NCBI RefSeq assembly: GCF_040496035.1
Contig: NZ_JBEPJZ010000001.1
Coordinates: 1,178,001-1,242,000 of the forward strand
Length of the DNA: 64,000 nt
Direction: 5' to 3'
From: Agromyces sp. SYSU T00194
GTDB taxonomy: Bacteria; Actinomycetota; Actinomycetes; Actinomycetales; Microbacteriaceae
The translations under genes and the position numbers were made by a program. Under the pieces are notes generated by a model. It was not told the DNA's origin. It saw nothing but the letters and a program-made list of their open reading frames with translations, and searched no databases. Positions within the stretch are counted from its first letter, which is position 1, and each line of letters opens with the position of its first letter. Below, one piece after another: positions 30,873 through 39,849 of the stretch.

Positions 30873-33019
30873 GCGGGGACCTCCTGCGGGACATCCGCTC
30901 GCCTCACGGTGACGAGCGTGCGCTTGAACTCGGGCATGGACGAGACGGGATCGACCGCGCGCTCGGTGAGCAGGTTGGCGCACTGCTCGCCGGCGAAGTG
31001 GAACGGGAGGAAGACGGTGTCGATGCGGATGCCGGTGGTGACCTCCGCACGCGCCCGCACGAGGCCGCGGGCATTGGCGACCTCGAGCGGGTCGCCGTCG
31101 GCGATGCCGAGCCGCGACGCCGTCGCCGGATGCAGCTGGGCGGTCACGTGCGGCCGGGCGCCCAGCAGCTCGGGCACTCGGCGGGTCTGGGCGCCCGACT
31201 GGTAGTGCTCGAGCAGGCGCCCGGTGACGAGGGTGAGCTCGCCGCGGCGCTGGCGGAGCGGCTCGCGCACCCGCGGCGAGACGGCGACCATGCGGGCGAG
31301 ACCGTCGGGGTGGGCGAACCGGTCGAGGAACATGTGCGGCGTGCCGTCGGAGCCGGCTGGGAACGGCCAGTGCGCGGCGATGCCCGTGTCGAGCAGGGCG
31401 TGCGAGAGCCCCGAGTAGTCGGCCTTGCCACCCGCCGATGCACGGGCGAGCTCGTCGAAGACCTCGGCGGGCTCGGTCGACCAGGTTCCGGGGGAGTCGA
31501 GCCGGTTCGCGAGCTCCCGCATGATCCAGAGCTCGCTGCGCGCCTCGCCCGGGGCGTCGATCGCGCGCCTGCGGCGGATGACCCGTCCCTCGAGCGAGGT
31601 CATCGTGCCCTCCTCCTCGGCCCACTGGGTCACGGGCAGCACGATGTCGGCGAGCCGTGCGGTCTCCGACAGGAAGAAGTCGCTCACGACGAGCAGGTCG
31701 AGCGCGGCGAGGCGGGCGCGCACCGCGTCGACGTCGGGTGCCGAGACCACGACGTTCGACCCGTGCACGAACAGGCAGCGGATGCCCCCGGGCCGGCCGA
31801 GCTCGTCGAGCAGCGCGACGGCGGGCACGCCCGGGCCCGGGATGATCGCCGGGTCGACGCCCCACACGCCGGCGACGTGCGCGCGGGCGGCGGGGTCGGT
31901 GATCATGCGGTACCCGGGGAGCTGGTCGGACTTCTGCCCGTGCTCGCGGCCGCCCTGGCCGTTGCCCTGGCCGGTGAGCGTGCCGTAGCCGGAGCCCCTG
32001 CGGCCGACGAGGCCCAGCACGAGCGCGAGGTTGATCGCCGCGGTCGCGGTGTCGGTGCCGTCGACGTGCTGCTCGACGCCGCGGCCCGTGAGGATGTACG
32101 TGCCCCGGCCGTCGGCGAGGCGGCGGGCGACCTCGCGCAGTTGCGCGACCGGCACGCCCGTGACCTCCTGCACGCGCTCGGGCCACCAGGCGTTCGCGCT
32201 GCGTCGCACCGCGTCGAACCCGGAGGTGCGCGCGGCCACGTAGTCGAGGTCGGCGAGCCCCTCGGTGATGACGATGTGGGTCAGCCCGAGCAGCACGACG
32301 AGGTCGGTGCCCGGAGCGGGCGCGAGGTGCACGCCCTGGCCCTCGTCGGTGAGCTTCGCGGTCTCGGAGCGGCGCGGGTCGACCACGACGAGCCCGCCGT
32401 CGCCGCGCGCGCCCTGGAGGTGGCCGATGAACGGCGGCATCGTCGCCGCGACGTTCGAGCCGAGCATGAGGATGGTGGACGCGCCGTCGAGGTCCTCGAC
32501 CGGGAACGGCAGCCCGCGGTCGAGGCCGAAGGCGCGGTTGCCGGCCGCCGCGGCCGACGACATGCAGAACCGGCCGTTGTAGTCGATGCGGCTCGTGCCG
32601 AGCGCGATGCGTGCGAACTTGCCGAGCTGGTAGGCCTTCTCGTTGGTGAGGCCGCCGCCGCCGAAGACGCCGACCGAATCGGCGCCGAAGCGCTCCCGGC
32701 TGTCGCGCACGGTGTCGGCGATGCGGTCGAGCACCTCGCTCCAGGCGGCGACGGCGAACGAGCCGTCGGCCTGCTTCACGAGGGGCCGGGTGACCCGGTC
32801 GTCCGCGCCGAGCAGTTCGGCGGAGGTCCAGCCCTTCTTGCAGAGGCCGCCGCGGTTGGTGGGGAAGTCGCGCCCGGCGACGGTGAGCGGGAGGGTGCGT
32901 GCGCCGGCCGGGGCGTGCATCGCGACGGGAGCGGCGCCGCCCGTGGCATCCGTCGGCGTCAGGGTCATCGCGCACTGCAGGGCGCAGTACGGGCAGTGGC
33001 TGTCACGCGACGCGTTCAC
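30869..33019 (-). CDS. nasA: Assimilatory nitrate reductase, molybdopterin catalytic subunit
   Basis: 716 residues from GTG 33019 with AGGGGGAA just upstream. The N-terminal [4Fe-4S] ligands are CPYCALQCAM and the fourth Cys in GGLCKKGWTS. The Mo-bisMGD domains follow, with RIDYNGRFCMSSAAAAGNRAFG (the family's molybdenum-region Cys) and TGRGVEQHVDGTDTATAAINLAL. The C-terminal MGD-binding barrel has LVTGRLLEHYQSGAQTRRVPEL and HFAGEQCANLLT. No TAT signal, so it is the cytoplasmic assimilatory type (NasA of Klebsiella, NasC of Bacillus). It reduces nitrate to nitrite using the downstream FAD/BFD protein. Confidence 0.93.
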   Translation of the reverse strand: MNASRDSHCPYCALQCAMTLTPTDATGGAAPVAMHAPAGARTLPLTVAGRDFPTNRGGLCKKGWTSAELLGADDRVTRPLVKQADGSFAVAAWSEVLDRIADTVRDSRERFGADSVGVFGGGGLTNEKAYQLGKFARIALGTSRIDYNGRFCMSSAAAAGNRAFGLDRGLPFPVEDLDGASTILMLGSNVAATMPPFIGHLQGARGDGGLVVVDPRRSETAKLTDEGQGVHLAPAPGTDLVVLLGLTHIVITEGLADLDYVAARTSGFDAVRRSANAWWPERVQEVTGVPVAQLREVARRLADGRGTYILTGRGVEQHVDGTDTATAAINLALVLGLVGRRGSGYGTLTGQGNGQGGREHGQKSDQLPGYRMITDPAARAHVAGVWGVDPAIIPGPGVPAVALLDELGRPGGIRCLFVHGSNVVVSAPDVDAVRARLAALDLLVVSDFFLSETARLADIVLPVTQWAEEEGTMTSLEGRVIRRRRAIDAPGEARSELWIMRELANRLDSPGTWSTEPAEVFDELARASAGGKADYSGLSHALLDTGIAAHWPFPAGSDGTPHMFLDRFAHPDGLARMVAVSPRVREPLRQRRGELTLVTGRLLEHYQSGAQTRRVPELLGARPHVTAQLHPATASRLGIADGDPLEVANARGLVRARAEVTTGIRIDTVFLPFHFAGEQCANLLTERAVDPVSSMPEFKRTLVTVRRADVPQEVPA

Positions 33020-33079
33020 GGCTTCCCCCTTCCGTCGAGTGCTGCGGATGCTACGTGCTGTCGGTTTCGTCGGGGTTTC

Positions 33080-33114
33080 GGTGGGCCGGGCGGGGGCGGA
33101 CCGCCCGGCCCACC
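33080..33114 (-). terminator. Perfect 14-bp hairpin between narK and nasA
   Basis: GGTGGGCCGGGCGG and CCGCCCGGCCCACC pair exactly around a 7-nt loop, 5 nt past the narK stop. It should end or attenuate narK transcription, so the nasA group probably has its own promoter in 33020-33079. Confidence 0.75.
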
Positions 33115-33119
33115 GGGTC

Positions 33120-34544
33120 TCAGATGCGGACGCCGCGCTTGCGGGCGCCGTAGACGTAGACCACGGCGGTCAGCACGAGCATCCCGGCGTAGGCCCACAC
33201 GAACCAGCCGAGGCCGGTCGTGTACTCGCCGAAGTTGACCTTCGACAGGCCGAGCAGCTGCGGGATCGCGAAGCCGCCGTAGGCCCCGATCGACGAGATG
33301 ATGCCGAGGGCGGCCGCGGCCTTGCGCTGCGAGCTGATGTCGCCCGCGGTGTTGTGGCCGTCCGTCGAGCCCGCCTTGAGGGCGAACACCGTCGGGATGA
33401 TGCGGTAGGTCGAGCCGTTGCCGACGCCCGACGCGGTGAACAGCACCAGGAACAGCCCGAGGAACAGCCAGAAGTTGTTCAGCGGGAGGGTCCAGATCAC
33501 CGCGAGCGCGCCGAGGGCCATGACCGCGAACGAGGCGATCGTGATCGATGCGCCACCGAAGCGGTCGGCGAGCTTGCCGCCGTAGGGGCGGGCGAGCGAG
33601 CCGACGAGCGCGCCCATGAACGCCAGGTTCAGCGAGACCGCACCGACCGCGAAGCTCGAGAAGTCGGGGAACTGGTCGGCGATGAGCTTCGGGAAGACAC
33701 CGGCGAAGCCGATGAACGAGCCGAAGGTGCCGATGTAGAGCACCGAGAGGATCCACAGGTGCGGCTCGCGCAGCACGGCGAGGGTCGCCTTCACGTCGGC
33801 CTTCGCATCGGAGATGTTGTCCATGCGGTAGTAGGCGCCGGCGACGGCCACCAGGATGAGCGGCACCCAGATCCAGCCCGCGAGCGGGAGGTTCAGCGTG
33901 ACGCCCGCGCCGATGGTGATGACGATCGGCACGACCAGCTGGGCGACGGCCGCCCCGAGGTTGCCGCCGGCCGCGTTGAGGCCGAGCGCGTACCCCTTCT
34001 CCCGCTGCGGGTAGAAGAAGGTGATGTTCGCCATCGAGCTGGCGAAGTTGCCGCCGCCGAACCCGGCGAGGGCTGCGATGGCGAGCATCACGCCGAACGG
34101 TGTCTCCGGGTTGCCGACGGCGATGCCGAGGCCGATGGCGGGGATCAGCAGCAGGGCCGCCGACACGATCGTCCAGTTGCGGCCGCCGAACTTCGGCACC
34201 ATGAAGGTGTACGGGATGCGGAGGGTCGCGCCGACGAGCGCCGGCATCGAGATGAGCCAGAAGATCTGGCCGGTCTCGAAGTCGAAGCCGGCCGCGGGCA
34301 GCGACACGACGACGATCGACCAGAGCTGCCAGACGCAGAACCCGAGGAACTCGGCGAAGATCGACCAGCGCAGGTTGCGCGAGGCGATCGGCTTGCCGGT
34401 CGCGTTCCACTGGTCGGTGTCCTCGGGGTTCCAGCCGTCGATCCAGCGGCCCGGGCGGTGGGTGAGCGCTGCGCCCGCGGGCGCCTCGGTGACGGGGGCG
34501 ACGTCGCTCTCCGGTGCGAGCGTGCCCGGTGCGGGTGCGTTCAT
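33120..34544 (-). CDS. narK: NarK-type nitrate/nitrite MFS transporter
   Basis: 474 residues, 12 membrane spans. AGGAGA lies 7 nt before ATG 34544. The nitrate-porter signatures are AALAGFGGGNFASSMANITFFYPQREKGYALGLNAAGGNLG after span 4 and GVGNGSTYRIIPTVFALKAG before span 11, both the Gly-rich nitrate-specific motifs. The cytoplasmic N-terminus of about 60 residues is Pro/Ala-rich. It imports nitrate or exports nitrite for the assimilation cluster; the assimilatory context favours import. Confidence 0.93.
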   Translation of the reverse strand: MNAPAPGTLAPESDVAPVTEAPAGAALTHRPGRWIDGWNPEDTDQWNATGKPIASRNLRWSIFAEFLGFCVWQLWSIVVVSLPAAGFDFETGQIFWLISMPALVGATLRIPYTFMVPKFGGRNWTIVSAALLLIPAIGLGIAVGNPETPFGVMLAIAALAGFGGGNFASSMANITFFYPQREKGYALGLNAAGGNLGAAVAQLVVPIVITIGAGVTLNLPLAGWIWVPLILVAVAGAYYRMDNISDAKADVKATLAVLREPHLWILSVLYIGTFGSFIGFAGVFPKLIADQFPDFSSFAVGAVSLNLAFMGALVGSLARPYGGKLADRFGGASITIASFAVMALGALAVIWTLPLNNFWLFLGLFLVLFTASGVGNGSTYRIIPTVFALKAGSTDGHNTAGDISSQRKAAAALGIISSIGAYGGFAIPQLLGLSKVNFGEYTTGLGWFVWAYAGMLVLTAVVYVYGARKRGVRI

Positions 34545-34652
34545 GATGATCTCTCCTGAGCGGTGTGGTGGTGCCGGTTCGGTGGGTGGTGGTGTGCGGT
34601 GCGGTGGTGCCGGTGGAGCGTGGGCGACGGGGGGTAGGGACCCGTCGCCCGG

Positions 34653-35738
34653 TCAGGCCGGGCTCGTGGCGTCGAAGCGTTCGGCGACGATCGCGACGAG
34701 CTCGGCGGGCGGTGCGTCGCCGTCCGCGAGGAGCGGCGCGCTGGTGAGGTCGCCTCCCGCCTCGGCGGCGAGGGTGGCGAAGTATCCGGGGGCGAGCAGG
34801 TAGCTCGCGACGACGACGCGGGCGGGGGCGGATGCCCGCACGGACGAGACGGCATCGGCGACGCGAGGGTCCGCGGCCGAGATGAAGGAGACCGTGACCT
34901 CGCGCTCCAGGCGGGCCGCGAGCAGCGCGCCGACCGCGTGGCAGTCGTCGACCGCGCGGGCGTCGCTCGAGCCGGCGGCGGCCAGCACGACCCGGTCGTC
35001 GTCGGCGAGGCCCGCCTCCTCGAGGCGGCGCGCGAGCACGTCGGCCAGGCGGGGGTCGGGCCCGAGGGCCGCCGCGACCGCGACGTCGGGGGCGCCGGCG
35101 GCGCCGGCCACCTCCTCCGCCACGTCGGCGAGGTCGTGGTACACGTGGTAGCCCGCCGAGAGCAGCAGCGGAACGATCGTCACGTCGAGGTCGTCGTGCA
35201 CCGCCTCGACCACGGCCGGCACGTCGGGCTCCTGCACGTCGACGAATGCGTCGGCGATCACGAGCTCGGGCCGCGCGTCGCGCACGGCGTCGACCAGGGC
35301 CGCGACCGCGCGCTGGCCCGCGGCATCCGACGTGCCGTGCGATGCGGCGACGAGCGCGCGGGCCGGGGCGACCGAGATCACGTGCTCGGCGTCCTCGTGC
35401 ACGCGCCAGGTCGGCAGGCGGAGGTCGGGGTTCGTGAGGCACTCGCCGGTCGCGAGGTCGAAGACGTCCTTGTGCAGCGGCGAGGCGATGGTGGGGCGGC
35501 CGCCGCGCGAGCCGACGATGCCGCGCGAGATGACGTGCGAGCCGGTCGCCGGGTCCTGGTTGGACACCGCGAACAGCCGGCCGTCGGGCAGGAGGAACAG
35601 CGCGACCTGCCGGCCGTGGACCAGGGCGGCCTCGCCCCAGAGCGGGGTGAGGTCGACGCGCCGGCAGACCGGCGTCCAGGCCGTGGGCGCAGCCGGGCGC
35701 GACGGTGCGGCGGTGCTGGCCGAGTCGATGATCGTCAC
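34653..35738 (-). CDS. NirD-SirB fusion: nitrite reductase small subunit with sirohydrochlorin ferrochelatase
   Basis: 361 residues. The first 115 are NirD (WTPVCRRVDLTPLWGEAALVHGRQVALFLL, NQDPATGSHVISRGIVGSRG, IASPLHKDVFDLATGECL), a Rieske-like fold without the two-Cys/two-His ligands, as in normal NirD. From about 125 a CbiX/SirB chelatase follows: ALVAASHGTSDAAGQRAVAAL with the catalytic His, and VTIVPLLLSAGYHVYHDLADV with a second His in the first half; VVLAAAGSSDARAVDDC and VVVASYLLAPGYFATL repeat the fold in the second half. It would both assist NirB and insert iron into sirohydrochlorin for NirB's siroheme. It is divergent from nirB. The two domains are usually separate genes. Confidence 0.88.
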   Translation of the reverse strand: MTIIDSASTAAPSRPAAPTAWTPVCRRVDLTPLWGEAALVHGRQVALFLLPDGRLFAVSNQDPATGSHVISRGIVGSRGGRPTIASPLHKDVFDLATGECLTNPDLRLPTWRVHEDAEHVISVAPARALVAASHGTSDAAGQRAVAALVDAVRDARPELVIADAFVDVQEPDVPAVVEAVHDDLDVTIVPLLLSAGYHVYHDLADVAEEVAGAAGAPDVAVAAALGPDPRLADVLARRLEEAGLADDDRVVLAAAGSSDARAVDDCHAVGALLAARLEREVTVSFISAADPRVADAVSSVRASAPARVVVASYLLAPGYFATLAAEAGGDLTSAPLLADGDAPPAELVAIVAERFDATSPA

Positions 35739-36091
35739 GGTGGTTCCCTCCTGCGTCGTGGGTGGTGCGGTTCCGGCCGGCGGGTGCCGGGGCCGGTGGT
35801 GCGATGGGGACCAAGCTACGAACGCCGTGTTTCGCCCGATCGCTCCTCGGCGTGAACGCCTGTGACGAAGCTCTCACCCGGGCCGGGGGGCCGTGAGAGG
35901 TCGCCGTCACCGTGTGACATCCGCCTCACACCCGGCCCGTCGCAGCGTGAGGAAACCGTCACAGGTCGTTACGGGAGGGCAACGCAGGGGATACGACCGC
36001 TCCGTAGCGTCGGTGACACCGACGCGGCACCGGGCCGCATCCGTCCCACCGATTTCTCGTACCGCACCTTCCCCGCACGTGAGGAGCCACC
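35739..36091. promoter_or_regulatory. Divergent nitrite reductase promoter with GTGA-N8-TCAC array
   Basis: The 353-bp gap between nirD-sirB and nirB holds four GTGA/TCAC inverted repeats. They are at 35862-35877 (N8), 35893-35910 (N10), 35913-35930 (TGTGA-N8-TCACA) and 35947-35962 (N8). Spacing between centres is about 32, 20 and 33 bp. CRP/FNR, GlnR or NnaR binding is possible; the last two control nitrogen genes in actinobacteria. The nirB ATG has GAGGAG 5 nt upstream. Confidence 0.65.
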
Positions 36092-38770
36092 ATGGCGAAC
36101 GCAGACCCCGCGGCCACCCGCCACGTCGTCGTCGTGGGCGGCGGGCCGGCCGCCCACCGCTTCACCGAGGCACTCGGCGCTCGGCTCGACGCCGCCGCGC
36201 CCGAGCTGCGCATCACCGTGCTCGCGGAGGAGGTGCACCGCCCGTACGACCGCGTCGCGCTCTCCAAGCGCCTCGACGACGGCGGCGTGGACCTCACGCT
36301 GGGCGACGCCGACTTCTGGGAGCGGCCCGGCGTGACGCTGCGCACCGGCTCGCCGGTGACGGCGATCGACACGGATGCCCGTGAGGTGGCGCTCGCCGAC
36401 GGGGAGCGCCTCGCGTACGACGAGCTCGTGCTCGCCACCGGCTCCAGCGCCACCGTGCCGCCGATCGAGAACGCGCACGCGGGCCGGGTCTACCGCACGC
36501 TCGAGGACGTGGCCGCCCTGGTCGCCGAGATCTCGGAGTTCGCCGAGCGCCGCGGCCGCCCCGCCAACGTCGCGGTCGTCGGCGGCGGACTGCTGGGGCT
36601 CGAGGCCGCGGGCGGCGCCGCCCGGCTCGGCGCCCGCGCGTCGGTCGTGCACTCGGGGCGGTGGCTCATGTCGGCGCAGCTCGACGAGGGCGCCGGTCAG
36701 GCGCTCGGCCGCATCATCCACGGGTCGGGCATCGAGCTGCACCTCGGCCAGCGGCCGAGCGCCGTGCTCACCTCGCCCACCGGCACCGTGCTCGGGCTCG
36801 CGCTGCCCGACGGCAGCGCCGTGAACGCCGACATCGTGGTCTTCTCCATCGGCATCACCGCGCGCGACGAGCTCGCCCGCGCCGCCGGGCTCGACCTGGC
36901 GCCGCGCGGCGGCATCACCGTCGACGACACCTGCGCCACGAGCGCCCCGAACGTGTGGGCGATCGGCGAGGTCGCCGCGATCGACGGCCGCTGCGTCGGC
37001 CTGGTCGCCCCCGCGAACACGATGGCGGAGGTCGTCGCCGACCGCATCTGGGGCGGCGAGGCGACCTTCCCGGGCGTCGACGACGCCACCAAGCTGAAGC
37101 TCGCCGGCGTCGACGTCGCCAGCTTCGGCGACGCGATGGCCCGCAGCGAGGGCGCCCTCGAGGTCGTCTACGCCGACCCGGCGCGCGGGCTCTACCAGAA
37201 GCTCGTCGTGAGCGACGACGCCAAGACCCTGCTCGGCGGCATGTTCGTCGGCGACGCCGAGCCGTACACGGCGCTGCGTCCCATGCTCGGACGCGAGCTC
37301 GGGGCGGAGCCGGGCGCGTACCTCTCCGCCGCGGGCGCCGAGGCACCCGCATCCGCAGAGCTCCCCGACGACGCCCAGGTGTGCTCGTGCAACAACGTCA
37401 GCGCCGGGCACATCCGCGGGGCGATCGCCGGAGAGCAGGGCGAGGCGTGCACCGACCTCGGCTCGCTCAAGGCCTGCTCGCGCGCCGGCACCCAGTGCGG
37501 CTCGTGCGTGCCGCTCGTGAAGAAGATCCTCGAGACCGAGCTCGAGAAGGCGGGCATCGAGGTCTCGAAGGCGCTCTGCGAGCACATCGAGCTGAGCCGC
37601 GCCGAGCTGTTCGAGTCGGTGCGCGTGCTGGGCCTGCGCACCGCCGACCAGGTCATGGAGCGCTTCGGCTCGGGCCTCGGCTGCGACATCTGCAAGCCCG
37701 TCATCGCCTCGGTGCTCGCCTCCCAGACCAACCGGTACATCCTCGACGACGACACCGGGCCGATGCAGGACACGAACGACCGTGCCCTCGCGAACATGCA
37801 GAAGGACGGCACGTACTCGGTCGTCCCGCGCATCCCCGGCGGGGAGATCACCCCGGCCAAGCTCAAGGTCATCGCCGAGGTCGCCGAGGAGTTCGGCCTG
37901 TACACGAAGATCACCGGCGGCCAGCGCATCGACCTGTTCGGCGCGCGGCTCGACCAGCTGCCCGACATCTGGCGACGGCTCGTCGACGCGGGCATGGAGT
38001 CGGGCCAGGCGTACGGCAAGAGCCTGCGCACGGTGAAGAGCTGCGTCGGCTCGACCTGGTGCCGCTACGGCGTGCAGGACTCGGTCGGCATGGCCGTGTT
38101 CCTCGAGGAGCGCTACCGCGGCCTCCGCTCGCCGCACAAGTTCAAGCTCGGCGTCTCGGGCTGCGCGCGCGAGTGCGCCGAGGCCCGCTCGAAGGACATC
38201 GGCGTCATCGCCACCGAGCTCGGCTGGAACCTCTACGTCGGCGGCAACGGCGGCTACCAGCCCGCACACGCGCAGCTGCTCGCCGGCGACCTCGACGACG
38301 AGACCCTCGTGCGCTACATCGACCGGTACGTCATGTACTACGTGCGCACGGCCGACCGCCTGCAGCGCACCGCGCGCTGGCAGGAGGACCTCCCCGGCGG
38401 GCTCGACCACGTGCGCGAGGTCGTCTGCGACGACTCGCTGGGCATCGCCGCCGAGCTCGAGGCGGCCATGGCCACGCACGTCGGCACGTACCGCGACGAG
38501 TGGGCGGCGACCCTCGCCGACCCCGAGAAGCTCAAGCGCTTCCGCCCGTTCGTGAACGCCCCCGACACCGGCGACCCGTCGGTGCTGCGGGTGCCCGAGC
38601 GGGGCCAGTCGCGCCCCGCGACCCCCGAGGAGCGGCGCACGCTCATCGCCGGCACCTCGATCCCCGTGCGACGCAGTGTGACGGACCCGGATGCCGCCGA
38701 GGCATCCGCCGTGCCTACCATCGACACCGTTCCCGCGCCGGCCGACGGCGCCATTCGCGAAGGGCGCTGA
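36092..38770 (+). CDS. nirB: Assimilatory nitrite reductase large subunit (siroheme)
   Basis: 892 residues. FAD domain VVVVGGGPAAHRFTEALGAR, NADH domain VAVVGGGLLGLEAAGGAARLG, AIGEV at the end of the FAD part, then the BFD [2Fe-2S] centre (CSCNNVSAGHIRG and SRAGTQCGSCVPLVK). A ferredoxin-like half (ARVNAEF-type region, FGLYTKITGGQRIDLFGARL) precedes the siroheme/[4Fe-4S] ligands SCVGSTWC (Cys-x5-Cys) and GVSGCARECAEA (Cys-x3-Cys). It reduces nitrite to ammonium with NADH in the cytoplasm, with NirD supplied by the divergent gene. A one-nucleotide gap to sumT shows an operon. The C-terminal 70 residues beyond the usual end are disordered. Confidence 0.95.
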   Translation: MANADPAATRHVVVVGGGPAAHRFTEALGARLDAAAPELRITVLAEEVHRPYDRVALSKRLDDGGVDLTLGDADFWERPGVTLRTGSPVTAIDTDAREVALADGERLAYDELVLATGSSATVPPIENAHAGRVYRTLEDVAALVAEISEFAERRGRPANVAVVGGGLLGLEAAGGAARLGARASVVHSGRWLMSAQLDEGAGQALGRIIHGSGIELHLGQRPSAVLTSPTGTVLGLALPDGSAVNADIVVFSIGITARDELARAAGLDLAPRGGITVDDTCATSAPNVWAIGEVAAIDGRCVGLVAPANTMAEVVADRIWGGEATFPGVDDATKLKLAGVDVASFGDAMARSEGALEVVYADPARGLYQKLVVSDDAKTLLGGMFVGDAEPYTALRPMLGRELGAEPGAYLSAAGAEAPASAELPDDAQVCSCNNVSAGHIRGAIAGEQGEACTDLGSLKACSRAGTQCGSCVPLVKKILETELEKAGIEVSKALCEHIELSRAELFESVRVLGLRTADQVMERFGSGLGCDICKPVIASVLASQTNRYILDDDTGPMQDTNDRALANMQKDGTYSVVPRIPGGEITPAKLKVIAEVAEEFGLYTKITGGQRIDLFGARLDQLPDIWRRLVDAGMESGQAYGKSLRTVKSCVGSTWCRYGVQDSVGMAVFLEERYRGLRSPHKFKLGVSGCARECAEARSKDIGVIATELGWNLYVGGNGGYQPAHAQLLAGDLDDETLVRYIDRYVMYYVRTADRLQRTARWQEDLPGGLDHVREVVCDDSLGIAAELEAAMATHVGTYRDEWAATLADPEKLKRFRPFVNAPDTGDPSVLRVPERGQSRPATPEERRTLIAGTSIPVRRSVTDPDAAEASAVPTIDTVPAPADGAIREGR

Positions 38771-38771
38771 C

Positions 38772-39833
38772 ATGCACGTCGAACTCGACCTGGCCGGACT
38801 CACCGTGCTCGTGGTCGGTCGCGCCGACCGCACCCGCCGTGCGCGGGCCCGCTACGCGGCCGCGGGTGCGCAGGTGCTCGAGGTGCTCGGCGCGCACGCC
38901 GCCGCCCGCCTCGCCCAGCCGCTCGACGCGGCCCACGTCGACGTGCTCGCGTGGGTCGACGGCACCGACGCCGAGCGCGCGGAGACCCTCGCGCACGCCC
39001 GTGCGATGCGCCTGCCGGTGCTGACCGACGCCCCGGTCGAGCCGACGCCGCGCGGCCACGTGTCGCTCGTCGGCGGCGGCCCGGGCGACCCCGAGCTGAT
39101 GACCCTCGCCGCGCGTCGCGCGCTCGCCGAGGCCGACGTCGTGCTGCACGACCGCCTCGGCCCGACCGACCGGCTCGGCGACTGGGCGCCCGGCGCCGAG
39201 CTCATCGACGTCGGCAAGACGCCCGGCCACCACGCCGTGCCGCAGCGCGAGATCGAGCGGCTGCTCGTCGCGCGTGCGCTCGAGGGGCTGCGCGTCGTGC
39301 GCCTGAAGGGCGGCGACCCGTTCGTGTTCGGCCGCGGCGGCGAGGAGGTGCGCGCGTGCCGGGAGGCCGGCGTGCCGGTCACCGTCGTCCCGGGCGTGAC
39401 CAGTGCCGTCTCGGTGCCGGGCGCCGCGGGCATCCCCGTGACGCACCGCGAGGTGAGCCGCGCGTTCACCGTCGCCTCCGGGCACGTGCCGTTCTCCGAG
39501 GAGGAGTTGTCGCACCTCGTCGGCCTCGGCGGCACGCTGGTCGTGCTCATGGGCGTCGGCACGCTGCCGCACCTGGTCGCCGGGCTCCGCCGCCACGGCA
39601 TGGCCGCCGACATGCCGATCGCCATCGTCGAGCGCGGCTTCAGCCCGTCGCAGCGCACCACGGTCTCCGACCTCGGCGGCGTGTTGCACCGGGTCGCCGA
39701 GGTGCGCCCCGCGTCGCCCGCCGTGATCGTGGTCGGCGAGGTCGTGCGAGTCCCCGAAACATTCGCGTGCGAGGATGGGCGCCCTGCGGACACCGATGCC
39801 ATCGCGAGCGTGATCGCACAGCTCGGCACCTGA
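38772..39833 (+). CDS. cobA: Uroporphyrinogen-III C-methyltransferase with N-terminal CysG-like domain
   Basis: 353 residues; ATG 38772 is one base after the nirB stop. Residues 1-90 resemble a reduced precorrin-2 dehydrogenase Rossmann part (TVLVVGRADRTRRARARYAAAGAQ), whose dinucleotide motif looks degenerate. From 96 the SUMT fold is complete: HVSLVGGGPGDPELMTLAA, VLHDRLG, RLKGGDPFVFGRGGEE (SAM-binding loop), VTVVPGVTSAVSVPGAAGIPVTHR, and VVLMGVGTLPH. It makes precorrin-2, the first step of siroheme from uroporphyrinogen III. Together with the SirB part across the promoter it covers siroheme synthesis, with oxidation to sirohydrochlorin left to the N-terminal domain if active or another enzyme. 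Confidence 0.92.
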   Translation: MHVELDLAGLTVLVVGRADRTRRARARYAAAGAQVLEVLGAHAAARLAQPLDAAHVDVLAWVDGTDAERAETLAHARAMRLPVLTDAPVEPTPRGHVSLVGGGPGDPELMTLAARRALAEADVVLHDRLGPTDRLGDWAPGAELIDVGKTPGHHAVPQREIERLLVARALEGLRVVRLKGGDPFVFGRGGEEVRACREAGVPVTVVPGVTSAVSVPGAAGIPVTHREVSRAFTVASGHVPFSEEELSHLVGLGGTLVVLMGVGTLPHLVAGLRRHGMAADMPIAIVERGFSPSQRTTVSDLGGVLHRVAEVRPASPAVIVVGEVVRVPETFACEDGRPADTDAIASVIAQLGT

Positions 39834-39849
39834 CACGGGAGGGGCGCCC

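Noticed and set aside
34545..34652. Tandem GTGGTGCCGGT-like repeats before narK
   Set aside because: Short, irregular GT-rich stretch; no clear repeat unit or regulatory pattern.
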